Shown one piece after another: positions 33,912 to 41,890 of a stretch of 42,885 nucleotides of DNA (position 1 is its first letter; each line of letters opens with the position of its first letter). The DNA is taken from the NCBI GenBank assembly GCA_029267445.1, contig JAJUIU010000029.1, forward strand, positions 1-42,885, read 5' to 3'. Below the pieces are notes generated by a model. The model was not told the origin of the DNA, did not search any database, and saw only the letters and a list, made by a program, of their open reading frames with translations. A program made the position numbers and the translations under genes. The stretch comes from Rhodospirillaceae bacterium (lineage in GTDB: Bacteria; Pseudomonadota; Alphaproteobacteria; Azospirillales; Azospirillaceae).

Positions 33912-34391
33912 ATGGCTTTGCGGCAACCCTATTACGACAGCATCCTGCTGATCGAACGCCTCCACCGGCATTTCCTGGAAGTGCTGAAGGTTGAGCTGGA
34001 CCGTCAGGGCGTGCAGGACATCAACAATGTCCAGAGCCTGATCCTCTACAACATCGGCGACGACGAATTGACCGTGGGTGAACTCACGGCGCGCGGCTAC
34101 TACCTGGGCTCGAACGTCTCCTACAATGTCAAGAAGATGCACGAGAACGGGTATCTGACGCAGGAGCGGTCGCCGCACGACCGCCGATCGGTCCGCGTGC
34201 GTCTGTCCCCCAAGGGGCTTGCGTTGCGGAACAAGGTCAGCGCGCTGTTCGAACGCCAGATCGAGCTTCTCGCCAAGGCGGGACTGGGGCCTGAGGAGCT
34301 GATGAAGGCGAACGAGATCCTGCGCAAGCTGGAGCGGTTCTGGTCGTCGTCGCTCGATTACGGCGGCTATTCCATCACGTCGGCGGCGTGA
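33912..34391 (+). CDS. ldtR: MarR-family regulator LdtR-like
   Basis: A 159-residue winged-helix DNA-binding protein. YYDSILLIERLHRHFLEVLK, INNVQSLILYNIGDDELTVGEL, TARGYYLGSNVSYNVKKMHENGYL and SPHDRRSVRVRLSPKG closely resemble LdtR, which in Rhizobiales controls an L,D-transpeptidase and osmotic-stress tolerance. ATG 33912 has AGGCGGA about 8 bp upstream; earlier codons are leader. It follows mmsB by 86 bp on the same strand, and no ldt gene is nearby, so its targets lie elsewhere or include its own cluster. Confidence 0.85.
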   Translation: MALRQPYYDSILLIERLHRHFLEVLKVELDRQGVQDINNVQSLILYNIGDDELTVGELTARGYYLGSNVSYNVKKMHENGYLTQERSPHDRRSVRVRLSPKGLALRNKVSALFERQIELLAKAGLGPEELMKANEILRKLERFWSSSLDYGGYSITSAA

Positions 34392-34404
34392 CGGCGGGCG
34401 CTCC

Positions 34405-34659
34405 ATGGCGGATCTGCGGGACGGGGACGTGCTGCTGGAGTTCCAGCGTGTCGGCAATGTCGTGCGCGTATCCGCCATCGACCCGGCCTCCAACACCGAA
34501 GTTGTGGTGCAGGGGCCGGCGGAGTATGGGGAGGCGACCTTGCGCCGAACGGCGCTCGCCAAGCTGAACTATGTGCTGCGCAAGAAAAGGGCCGCCGAGT
34601 CTGGCGGGACCGGGCCGGAGCCCCCATTGCTGCCAGGTGGGCCGGGCCTCGTGGTCTGA
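34405..34659 (+). CDS. small conserved alphaproteobacterial protein (DUF6898-like)
   Basis: Eighty-four residues with a beta-rich core: DVLLEFQRVGNVVRVSAIDPASNTEVVVQGP followed by a helix TLRRTALAKLNYVLRKKR, then a Gly/Pro tail. I recall a small alphaproteobacterial family of this pattern (DUF6898); function unknown. It lies 13 bp after ldtR and before a terminator, so it is the last gene of that transcript. Confidence 0.7.
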   Translation: MADLRDGDVLLEFQRVGNVVRVSAIDPASNTEVVVQGPAEYGEATLRRTALAKLNYVLRKKRAAESGGTGPEPPLLPGGPGLVV

Positions 34660-34688
34660 AGCGGACACGGGAAAGCCTGGAATGAGAA

Positions 34689-34716
34689 AAGGGCCGCGGG
34701 TAAGACCGCGGCCCTT
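34689..34716. terminator. bidirectional rho-independent terminator
   Basis: AAGGGCCGCGG (34689-34699) and CCGCGGCCCTT (34706-34716) form a perfect 11-bp stem with loop GTAAGA. An A-rich flank on the left (34681-34690) gives a T-rich exit for minus-strand transcription, and CTTCTTA follows for plus. It separates the convergent small gene (ends 34659) and mucR (ends 34738). Confidence 0.85.
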
Positions 34717-34737
34717 CTTACGTTCCGTGTCGCGATA

Positions 34738-35181
34738 TCAGCCGGCGCGACGGCGGGTCTGCCGTGACGAGGTACGGCCCAGGCCGATCTTCTTGGCGAA
34801 CTCTGACCGCTGGGCGGCGTAGTTCGGGGCCACCATCGGATAGTCGGGCGGCAGGCCCCATTTGACGCGATATTCGTCGGGCGTCATCCCGTAAGTGGAG
34901 CGGAGATGCCGCTTCAGCATCTTCAGCTTCTTCCCGTCCTCGAGGCAGACGATGTATTCGGGCGTGACCGACTTCTTGATCGGCACCGCCGGGCGCGGCG
35001 GTTCGCTCTGGGTCTCGCGCGTGCCCCCCTGCAGACCGGTGAGCGAGCCGTAGACCGTGTTGATGACCTCAGGGATCTGCTGGGTCGGAAGCGGATTCTT
35101 CCCCACGTAAGCGGACACGATCTCCGCCGTCATACGGAGGAGTTCGGAGGCGGGGAGGTCGTGATCCTGCTGGTCCGTCAT
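34738..35181 (-). CDS. mucR: MucR/Ros-family transcriptional regulator
   Basis: MucR proteins are alphaproteobacterial H-NS-like regulators of exopolysaccharide, motility and cell-cycle genes that bind AT-rich DNA. The 147-residue product has the N-terminal oligomerisation segment (LLRMTAEIVSAYVGKNPL) and the C-terminal domain with LKMLKRHLRSTYGMTPDEYRVKWGL and YPMVAPNYAAQRSEFAKKIGLGR. Zinc positions of Ros read Cys79, Asp82, His92, Tyr97, so only two of four ligands remain. ATG 35181 gives the usual family length; upstream in-frame starts extend it by up to 22 residues. A TTGACA at 35247-35242 could be its -35 box. Confidence 0.9.
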   Translation of the reverse strand: MTDQQDHDLPASELLRMTAEIVSAYVGKNPLPTQQIPEVINTVYGSLTGLQGGTRETQSEPPRPAVPIKKSVTPEYIVCLEDGKKLKMLKRHLRSTYGMTPDEYRVKWGLPPDYPMVAPNYAAQRSEFAKKIGLGRTSSRQTRRRAG

Positions 35182-35615
35182 TTCCAATATCCTGGTGGCC
35201 AATTCAGTCTGTCGCATTCGCTTGGCATAGGGCCATTTGAGTGTCAATCATAAAACGGAGAAACCTTGTACATGTTCACTTGCGAACTCTGATCGCGCAA
35301 GTTCATGTGCTGCGCGCCTGGATCACCTGTGCCGTTTCCAGCGGTGCGTACTGGCGAAGAATGCGCACTTTAGTGGATAACGGCCGCCGCGATCACAGTC
35401 TCCATCGACACAGCATTTGCGATCCCGGCAACCACTCGGTGCGACATTTGGTTCCTTCACTGTGCTGCAAAGATGGGTCAGCTAGCGTCGATGGTGCTGC
35501 CATGTTGGCATTGCCGCCCTGCAAGTGGTTGGTCTCGGCGTCTCTGGCACCGGGGCGCACCATCTGCTAGGGTCGCTTTCCAGTCGGACCCCCCAGGTTT
35601 GGGAATAGCGCAGGT
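35182..35615. promoter_or_regulatory. AT-rich non-coding spacer between mucR and rpiB
   Basis: This 434-bp divergent gap has no gene I can support. Its mucR-proximal part is about 42% GC (25 of 60 bases in 35221-35280), well below the rest of the window. It contains inverted repeats ACTTGCG (35278-35284) / CGCAAGT (35296-35302), extendable through CATG on the outside, and CCATCGAC (35402-35409) / GTCGATGG (35487-35494). MucR autoregulation through AT-rich sites would fit. A plus-strand frame at 35241-35570 looks non-protein-like. Confidence 0.5.
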
Positions 35616-36050
35616 ATGTCAGACAAGCCCGTCGCCCTTGCCAGCGATCATGCCGGCGTCGATCTGAAGGCCGTGCTGCGGCAAGCCATGGAGGCGGCCG
35701 GCCATACTGTCCTGGACCTCGGGACGAATGGGGCCGAGTCGGTCGACTATCCCAGATTCGCCGATGCCATGGCGGCCGCGATCCGCGACGGCCACGCCGA
35801 TCGCGGCGTGCTGATCTGTGGCACCGGCATCGGCATCAGTATCGCCGCGAACCGCCACCGCCATGTCCGGGCGGCGCTTTGCCATGACACGACGACCGCA
35901 CGGCTCGCCCGTCAGCACAACGATGCCAATGTCCTTGTCCTTGGCGCCCGCACCACGGGCGTGGAGATCGCGCGCGATTGCACCATCGCGTTCCTGACGA
36001 CCGATTTCGAGGGTGGCCGTCACGCCCGCCGGGTGGAGATGCTGGGCTGA
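35616..36050 (+). CDS. rpiB: ribose-5-phosphate isomerase B
   Basis: RpiB interconverts ribose-5-phosphate and ribulose-5-phosphate, the latter being a direct substrate of the RibB enzyme encoded downstream. The 144-residue protein shows ASDHAGVDLK, DLGTNGAESVDYPRFA and LICGTGIGISIAANR, whose Cys is the catalytic base, plus ALCHDTTTARLARQHNDANVLVLG. The length fits the family. It starts the plus-strand run, with glyA 33 bp downstream. Confidence 0.94.
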   Translation: MSDKPVALASDHAGVDLKAVLRQAMEAAGHTVLDLGTNGAESVDYPRFADAMAAAIRDGHADRGVLICGTGIGISIAANRHRHVRAALCHDTTTARLARQHNDANVLVLGARTTGVEIARDCTIAFLTTDFEGGRHARRVEMLG

Positions 36051-36083
36051 CCGCCGCCGCCGTGAAGAGTTGAGGATTCAAAG

Positions 36084-37370
36084 ATGGACATGCATACCGG
36101 TTCCCGCTTCTTCGTCGATGGCGTCGCCGACGCCGATCCGGAGCTGTTCAAGGCGCTTCAGGACGAACTCGCCCGCCAGCAGGACCAGATCGAGCTGATC
36201 GCGTCGGAGAATATCGTCTCCCGGGCCGTGCTGCAGGCCCAGGGGTCGGTGCTGACCAACAAGTACGCCGAGGGCTATCCGGGCAAACGCTACTATGGCG
36301 GCTGCGAGTTCGTGGACGTTGCGGAGCAGCTGGCGATTGACCGGGCCAAGGCCCTGTTCGGCTGCGCCTACGCCAACGTCCAGCCGCACTCGGGCGCGCA
36401 GGCGAACCAGGCTGTCTTCCTGGCCCTCCTGCAGCCGGGCGACACCTTCATCGGGATGGATCTGGCGGCCGGCGGACATCTCACGCACGGTGCGCCGGCG
36501 AATCAGTCCGGCAAGTGGTTCAAGGCGGTTACCTATGGCGTGCGCCGGGACGACCACCTGATCGACTACGACCAGGTCGAGGCGCTGGCGAAGGAGCACC
36601 GGCCGAAGATCATCATCGCAGGCGGCTCCGCTTATCCGCGCCGGATCGACTTCGCCCGCTTCCGGGCCATCGCGGACATGGTCGGCGCCTATCTCATGGT
36701 GGACATGGCCCATTACGCCGGCCTCGTCGCGGCCGGGGTCTATCCGAGCCCGTTCCCCCACGCCCACGTGGTCACCACGACGACCCACAAGACCCTGCGC
36801 GGCCCGCGTGGCGGCATGATTCTCAGCGACGATCCCGATCTGGGAAAGAAGTTCAACTCGGCGGTGTTCCCCGGCCTGCAGGGCGGGCCGCTGATGCATG
36901 TGATCGCCGCCAAGGCGGTCGCCTTCGGGGAGGCCCTGCGGCCGGACTTCAAGCGCTACGCCCAGCAGGTGGTGGACAACGCCCGCGCCCTGGCCGAGCG
37001 GCTGATCGCGGGCGGTCTGGACATCGTTTCGGGCGGCACCGACAGCCACATCGTGCTGGTGGACCTACGACCGAAGAAACTGACCGGCAAAGCCGCCGAG
37101 GCCAGCCTCGAGCATGCCGGCATGACCTGCAACAAGAACGGCGTCCCGTTCGATCCGGAGAAGCCCTTCGTCACCTCCGGCGTGCGCCTGGGCAGCCCGG
37201 CGGCAACGACGCGGGGCTTCGGCAGGGCTGAATTTGTCCAGGTGGGGGACATGATCGTCGAGGTGCTGGACGCCCTCGCGAAAAGCAATGGCGATAACGG
37301 CGCCGCCGAGGCGCGGGTGCGGGAGCGCGTGCGCGAGCTTTGCCGTCGCTTCCCGATCTACCCCGCCTGA
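36084..37370 (+). CDS. glyA: serine hydroxymethyltransferase
   Basis: PLP enzyme that converts serine and tetrahydrofolate into glycine and methylene-tetrahydrofolate. The 428-residue protein carries the PLP lysine Lys236 in [24 protein letters not shown] near the start, [21 protein letters not shown], and [17 protein letters not shown] near the end. A GAGGA-type site precedes the ATG. The rpiB-glyA-nrdR order links one-carbon and nucleotide metabolism. Confidence 0.96.
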   Translation: MDMHTGSRFFVDGVADADPELFKALQDELARQQDQIELIASENIVSRAVLQAQGSVLTNKYAEGYPGKRYYGGCEFVDVAEQLAIDRAKALFGCAYANVQPHSGAQANQAVFLALLQPGDTFIGMDLAAGGHLTHGAPANQSGKWFKAVTYGVRRDDHLIDYDQVEALAKEHRPKIIIAGGSAYPRRIDFARFRAIADMVGAYLMVDMAHYAGLVAAGVYPSPFPHAHVVTTTTHKTLRGPRGGMILSDDPDLGKKFNSAVFPGLQGGPLMHVIAAKAVAFGEALRPDFKRYAQQVVDNARALAERLIAGGLDIVSGGTDSHIVLVDLRPKKLTGKAAEASLEHAGMTCNKNGVPFDPEKPFVTSGVRLGSPAATTRGFGRAEFVQVGDMIVEVLDALAKSNGDNGAAEARVRERVRELCRRFPIYPA

Positions 37371-37409
37371 TCAGACGCCGGAGAGGGGCGATCGGGGGAG
37401 AGGACAGAC

Positions 37410-37874
37410 ATGCGCTGCCCGTTCTGTGGGAACGACGATACACAGGTCAAGGATTCACGGCCGACGGAAGACAACTCCGCCATCCGGCGGCGTCGGTTCT
37501 GCCCCGCCTGCGGGGCCCGGTTCACCACATTTGAGCGGGTTCAGCTCCGGGAGCTCACCGTCATCAAGAGCGGCGGCCAGCGGGAACCGTTCGACCGGGA
37601 AAAGCTGTTGCGGTCCATGCGGATCGCGCTGCGCAAGCGTCCGGTCGACGCCGACCGGATCGATCGGGTGGTGAACTCCATCGTGCGGCAGCTCGAATCC
37701 TCCGGCGAGACGGAAATCCCGTCCAAGCAGATCGGGGAGATGATCATGCTGCACCTCGCGACCATGGATACCGTGGCCTATGTCCGCTATGCCTCGGTCT
37801 ACAAGGATTTCCGCGAGGTCGCCGACTTTAACCAGTTCGTCGAGACGCTGAAGACCGACGCCGAGGCGGACTGA
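37410..37874 (+). CDS. nrdR: ribonucleotide reductase repressor NrdR
   Basis: NrdR senses ATP/dATP and represses ribonucleotide reductase genes. The 154-residue protein begins with a zinc ribbon, [17 protein letters not shown] and [14 protein letters not shown] (Cys3, Cys6 and a second CxxC), followed by an ATP-cone with [17 protein letters not shown] and [24 protein letters not shown]. It lies 39 bp after glyA and 3 bp before ribD, the usual alphaproteobacterial arrangement. I see no NrdR box in front of genes here. Confidence 0.96.
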   Translation: MRCPFCGNDDTQVKDSRPTEDNSAIRRRRFCPACGARFTTFERVQLRELTVIKSGGQREPFDREKLLRSMRIALRKRPVDADRIDRVVNSIVRQLESSGETEIPSKQIGEMIMLHLATMDTVAYVRYASVYKDFREVADFNQFVETLKTDAEAD

Positions 37875-37877
37875 CCC

Positions 37878-39020
37878 GTGCCGGCCGCCGCTGCACAGAG
37901 GGAGGCCGGCCGGTTCTCCGAGGCCGACCGCACCCACATGGCGGCGGCTTTGGCGCTGGCGGCGCGCGGCCTGGGAGAGGTCTGGCCCAACCCGTCCGTC
38001 GGCTGCGTGATCGTGAGCGACGGGCGCGTGGTCGGGCGTGGACGAACCGGCAAGGGCGGCCGCCCCCATGGGGAGACGGAGGCGCTGCGGCAGGCGGGGG
38101 AGGCCGCCCGCGACGCCACCGCATACATCACGCTGGAGCCGTGCAACCATCACGGCAAGACCCCGCCCTGCACCGAGGCCCTGATGGCCGCAGGCATCGC
38201 CCGCGCCGTCATCGCCTGCGAGGATCCGGACCCCCGGGTTCTGGGAACCGGCATCGCCCGGCTGCGACAGGCCGGGATCGCGGTCGATGTCGGGCTGTCC
38301 GCCGAGGCCGCCCGTGGCCTCAATGAGGGTTTCTTCCACCGCATCCTCGACCGGCGGCCGATGGTCACCCTGAAACTCGCCACCACGCTGGACGGCCGTA
38401 TCGCCACCAAGTCGGGGGAGAGCCGGTGGATCACCGGAGAGGTCGCCCGCTCATGGGCGCATGGGCTTCGGGCCGGGCATGACGCCATCATGGTGGGGAT
38501 CGGAACCGCGCTCGCCGACGATCCGGAACTGACCTGCCGTCTTCCGGGACTGGAGGGGCGGTCGCCGGTGCGGATCGTCGTCGACAGCCGGTTGCGACTG
38601 CCCATGACGAGCCGGCTGGTGCGGTCGGCGGGCCAGGTCCCGACCTGGATCGCCACGCTCAAGGGCGGCTGTCCGGGAGACCGGTGCCGCGCCTTCGCCG
38701 ACTGCGGCGTGGAGCTGATCGAGGTGGAGCCGGGCGCCATGGGCGAACTCCCGGTCCGGTCGTTGCTGGAGGCCCTGGCGCAACGCGGGCTGACCCGCAT
38801 TCTGGTGGAGGGCGGGGCGCATCTGGCCGCCTCCCTGTTCCAGGCGCGTCTGGTCGACCGGCTGGAGTGGTTCCGGGCGGGCCGGGTGCTCGGTGGCGAC
38901 GCCCTGCCGGCGGCCGTCGGATTCGGGCAGGACCTGCTCGCCGGGAGCCCGCTGTTCGAGCGTGTGGCGATCCGGCAGGCCGGCGAGGACGTGCTGGAGA
39001 GCTATCGCCGCGCCGCGTGA
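37878..39020 (+). CDS. ribD: bifunctional pyrimidine deaminase/reductase RibD
   Basis: RibD carries out the second and third steps of riboflavin synthesis. Of 380 residues, the deaminase half (about 15-150) has zinc ligands His64, Cys89 and Cys98 and proton carrier Glu66 in RPHGETEAL and TLEPCNHHGKTPPC. The reductase half starts near RPMVTLKLATTLDGRIAT and includes ILVEGGAHLAASLF. GTG 37878, 3 bp after the nrdR stop, is the start; Met21 is too close to the domain to be preferred. Confidence 0.94.
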   Translation: MPAAAAQREAGRFSEADRTHMAAALALAARGLGEVWPNPSVGCVIVSDGRVVGRGRTGKGGRPHGETEALRQAGEAARDATAYITLEPCNHHGKTPPCTEALMAAGIARAVIACEDPDPRVLGTGIARLRQAGIAVDVGLSAEAARGLNEGFFHRILDRRPMVTLKLATTLDGRIATKSGESRWITGEVARSWAHGLRAGHDAIMVGIGTALADDPELTCRLPGLEGRSPVRIVVDSRLRLPMTSRLVRSAGQVPTWIATLKGGCPGDRCRAFADCGVELIEVEPGAMGELPVRSLLEALAQRGLTRILVEGGAHLAASLFQARLVDRLEWFRAGRVLGGDALPAAVGFGQDLLAGSPLFERVAIRQAGEDVLESYRRAA

Positions 39021-39087
39021 CCGATGCGCGCGGGCCGCGCACCGTTCCCACTCGTCAGATCGGGCACGCCGCCTTACGTTACGGGCC

Positions 39088-39693
39088 ATGTTCACGGGAA
39101 TCATCACGGATGTCGGCCGGGTATCCGCGTTGGAAAGGCGCGGCGACACGCGTCTCACCATCGCCACGGCCTTCGACATGGACACGGTGGCACTTGGCGC
39201 CTCCATCGCCTGCAACGGCGTCTGCCTGACCGTCGTCGAGAAGGGGCAGGGCCGCTTCGCCATCGACGCCTCGGCCGAAACGCTGGCCAGGACCACGCTC
39301 GGCACCTGGGGCGAGGGGACGCCCGTCAACCTGGAGCGCTCCCTTCGCCTGGGCGACGAGCTTGGCGGTCATCTGGTTTACGGCCATGTCGACGGCGTGG
39401 GCGAGATCCTGTCGGTCAGGCCGGAGGGGGACAGCACCCGCTGGACCTTCCGGGCGCCCGGCGAGCTGGCCCGGTTCATCGCGCCCAAGGGGTCGATCGC
39501 CATCGAAGGCGTCTCCCTCACGGTGAACGAGGTCGACGGCGCCGTGTTCGGCGTCAACATCATCCCCCATACCCGCGCGCATACGACCTTCGGGACGCTG
39601 AAGGCCGGTGACCGCGTCAATCTCGAGGTGGACATGCTCGCCCGCTACGTCGCGCGGCTGGTCGCCACTGGAAGCCTGGAAGCGCTGACATGA
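39088..39693 (+). CDS. ribE: riboflavin synthase, alpha subunit
   Basis: RibE dismutates two 6,7-dimethyl-8-ribityllumazine molecules to riboflavin. The 201-residue protein has two lumazine-binding repeats, the first opening MFTGIITDVGRV and containing ACNGVCLTV, the second with GHLVYGHVDGVGEI and AIEGVSLTVNEVDG. The open frame upstream of ATG 39088 overlaps ribD and was discarded. The stop overlaps the next start by 4 bp. Confidence 0.95.
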   Translation: MFTGIITDVGRVSALERRGDTRLTIATAFDMDTVALGASIACNGVCLTVVEKGQGRFAIDASAETLARTTLGTWGEGTPVNLERSLRLGDELGGHLVYGHVDGVGEILSVRPEGDSTRWTFRAPGELARFIAPKGSIAIEGVSLTVNEVDGAVFGVNIIPHTRAHTTFGTLKAGDRVNLEVDMLARYVARLVATGSLEALT

Positions 39694-40856
39694 CGGCCCT
39701 GGACGATTCCCGCCTGCCGCCCGAGGACCGGCCCATGCTGGCCACGCCCGAGGAGCTGATCGAGGAGGCTAGGGCCGGCCGGATGTTCATCCTGGTCGAC
39801 GACGAGGACCGGGAGAACGAGGGCGACCTCGTGATTCCGGCCCAGATGGCCACACCCGAGGCCGTGAACTTCATGGCCAAGTACGGGCGCGGGCTGATCT
39901 GCCTCGCCATGGACCGGCAGCGGATCGAGCGGCTGAACCTGCCGCTGATGGCGCAGCAGAATGGCACGCGTCACCAGACCGCCTTCACCGTCTCGATCGA
40001 GGCCCGAGAGGGTGTGACCACCGGCATCTCCGCCGCCGATCGGGCACGGACCATCCAGGTGGCGATCGATCCCGCGTCGACGGCCGCCGACATCGTGACC
40101 CCGGGCCATGTTTTCCCGCTTCTGGCGCGGGATGGCGGCGTGCTGGTGCGGGCCGGGCACACCGAGGCCGCGGTCGATTTCGCGCGGCTGGCGGGTCTCA
40201 ACCCGGCGGGCGTGATCTGCGAGATCATGAACGACGACGGCACCATGGCCCGCCTGCCGGACCTGGTCCAGTTCGCCCAGCTGCATGGGCTCAAGATCGG
40301 CACGATCGCCGACCTGATCGCATATCGCCGCCGGACCGAGACCCTGATCGAACGTGCCTACCGGACGGTGCTCGACAGCCATCACGGCGGGCGCTTCCAG
40401 ATGCATGTCTATCGCAACCGCATCAGCGGGGCCGAGCACATCGCCCTGGTGAAGGGGGAGGTTTCCTCGGGCGGTCCCGTGCTCGTGCGCATGCACGCCC
40501 TCGATATCGTCCACGACCTGCTGGGCGACGCCCGGCGCGGGCAGGGCGGTGAGCTTTCCACGGCCATGCGGATGGTGGCGGAGGAGGGGCGCGGCGTGGT
40601 CGTGCTGCTGCGCGACGCCCAGCCCTTCAGCCTGTCCGACCGGCTGCGCGCCCGTGACGGCGGCGGACAGGGCGGTACGGGGGAACTGCGCGACTATGGC
40701 GTGGGCGCCCAGATACTGCACGATCTCGGCGTGCGGGAGATGACCCTCCTGTCGAACACGCGCAAGACGGTCATCGGCCTGGAGGGCTATGGCTTGACCA
40801 TTATCGGCCAGCGGTCCATACCCACGCCGCCCGCGCGCGACGACGCGGAAAGCTGA
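39690..40856 (+). CDS. ribB: 3,4-dihydroxy-2-butanone-4-phosphate synthase with degenerate cyclohydrolase II domain (RibBX)
   Basis: The first roughly 215 residues form an active DHBP synthase: [57 protein letters not shown] and [11 protein letters not shown]. The remaining half has the GTP cyclohydrolase II fold pattern ([14 protein letters not shown], then [17 protein letters not shown] and GYGLTIIGQ), but the zinc motif with three cysteines is replaced by [13 protein letters not shown]. It should therefore not open GTP. Such RibBX proteins are known from alphaproteobacteria. Translation is coupled to ribE; ribH follows after 10 bp. Confidence 0.93.
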   Translation: MTALDDSRLPPEDRPMLATPEELIEEARAGRMFILVDDEDRENEGDLVIPAQMATPEAVNFMAKYGRGLICLAMDRQRIERLNLPLMAQQNGTRHQTAFTVSIEAREGVTTGISAADRARTIQVAIDPASTAADIVTPGHVFPLLARDGGVLVRAGHTEAAVDFARLAGLNPAGVICEIMNDDGTMARLPDLVQFAQLHGLKIGTIADLIAYRRRTETLIERAYRTVLDSHHGGRFQMHVYRNRISGAEHIALVKGEVSSGGPVLVRMHALDIVHDLLGDARRGQGGELSTAMRMVAEEGRGVVVLLRDAQPFSLSDRLRARDGGGQGGTGELRDYGVGAQILHDLGVREMTLLSNTRKTVIGLEGYGLTIIGQRSIPTPPARDDAES

Positions 40857-40866
40857 GAGGGACGCC

Positions 40867-41331
40867 ATGGCCGACGCGCCGCACATCATGCTGGTGGAGG
40901 CCCGGTTCTACGAGGACATCGCGGACGAACTCGCCCGCGGCGCCATCGCGGAGCTGGAGAAGGCGGGCGCGACCTACGAGCGTTTCACAGTACCGGGCGC
41001 CTTCGAGATCCCGGCCGCGATCCAGTTCGCCATCCGCTCCATGGACTTCTATTCCGGCCGGCGCCGTTTCGACGGTTATGTCGCCCTCGGCTGTGTGATC
41101 CGGGGCGAGACGACCCACTACGACTATGTCTGCGTTGAGAGCGCACGCGGCCTGCAGGACCTCGCCCTGCGCCACACGCTCGCCATCGGCTACGGCATCA
41201 TCACCGTGGAGAACCGCGAGCAGGCCTGGGCCCGGGCGTCGGTCGCGCAGAAGAACAAGGGGGGCGGGGCCGCCCGCGCCTGCCTGGACATGATCGAGCT
41301 GAAGCGCCAGTTCCGCCTCGGATCCCGCTGA
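40867..41331 (+). CDS. ribH: 6,7-dimethyl-8-ribityllumazine synthase
   Basis: RibH condenses the RibB product with the RibD-pathway pyrimidine. The 154-residue protein shows LVEARFYEDIADELARGA, FTVPGAFEIPAAIQFA, GCVIRGETTHYDYVCVESARG, whose His is the catalytic base, and ITVENREQAWARA. The length and the late KRQFRLG end fit the icosahedral or pentameric family. It sits between ribB and nusB, a classical order. Confidence 0.95.
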   Translation: MADAPHIMLVEARFYEDIADELARGAIAELEKAGATYERFTVPGAFEIPAAIQFAIRSMDFYSGRRRFDGYVALGCVIRGETTHYDYVCVESARGLQDLALRHTLAIGYGIITVENREQAWARASVAQKNKGGGAARACLDMIELKRQFRLGSR

Positions 41332-41350
41332 CCGGAAGGGCCCGCCCACG

Positions 41351-41890
41351 ATGCCTCCCCGCAAGAAGACGGGACCGGCCCCCGAACCGGCGGAGCCGCC
41401 GAAGATCAAGCCGACCGGCTCCGCCAAGGCCCGGCGCAGCGCCGCCCGGCTCGCCGCCGTCCAGGCGCTCTATCAGATGGACCTAGCCGGCACGCCCAGC
41501 GAGACGGTGATCGGCGAGTTCGTCCGTCATCGTTTCGGCCAGGACATCGATGGCGACGCATATGTCACCGCCGAGCCGCAGCTGTTCGCGGACATCGTGC
41601 GCGGGGTGACGGCGCGGCGGGACGAGATCGACGGCATCCTGTCCCAGGCGTTGCAGGGGCAATGGTCCTTCGACCGGATCGAGCTGATCCTGCGCGCCAT
41701 CTTGCGCGCCGGGACGTGGGAGCTGCTGGCGAACACGGCCGTCGCACCGCATATCGTCATCAATGACAGCATCGACGTGGCCCACGCGTTCTTCGCGGGG
41801 CGCGAGCCGGGCATGGTGAACGGCGTCCTCGACAAATTGGCGCGGTCGCTCCGGCCGGGTGAGATGCAGGCGCGCGGTCCGGCCCCGTGA
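41351..41890 (+). CDS. nusB: transcription antitermination factor NusB
   Basis: NusB with NusE binds boxA RNA for rRNA antitermination. The 179-residue all-helical protein has ARRSAARLAAVQALYQMDLA, QLFADIVRGVTARRDEID, ELILRAILRAGTWELL and VINDSIDVAHAFFAGREPGMVNGVLDKLAR. A basic, Pro-rich N-terminal extension of about 28 residues and a short tail exceed the E. coli protein. It overlaps thiL by 4 bp. Confidence 0.95.
   Translation: MPPRKKTGPAPEPAEPPKIKPTGSAKARRSAARLAAVQALYQMDLAGTPSETVIGEFVRHRFGQDIDGDAYVTAEPQLFADIVRGVTARRDEIDGILSQALQGQWSFDRIELILRAILRAGTWELLANTAVAPHIVINDSIDVAHAFFAGREPGMVNGVLDKLARSLRPGEMQARGPAP

Noticed and set aside
35241-35570. 109-codon frame in the mucR-rpiB gap
   Set aside because: No Shine-Dalgarno, no recognisable motif, and composition unlike the neighbouring proteins; the gap is better read as regulatory DNA.
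39021-39087. FMN riboswitch in the riboflavin operon
   Set aside because: The gaps before ribD and ribE (3 and 67 bp) are too short for the element, and no conserved riboswitch core was seen.
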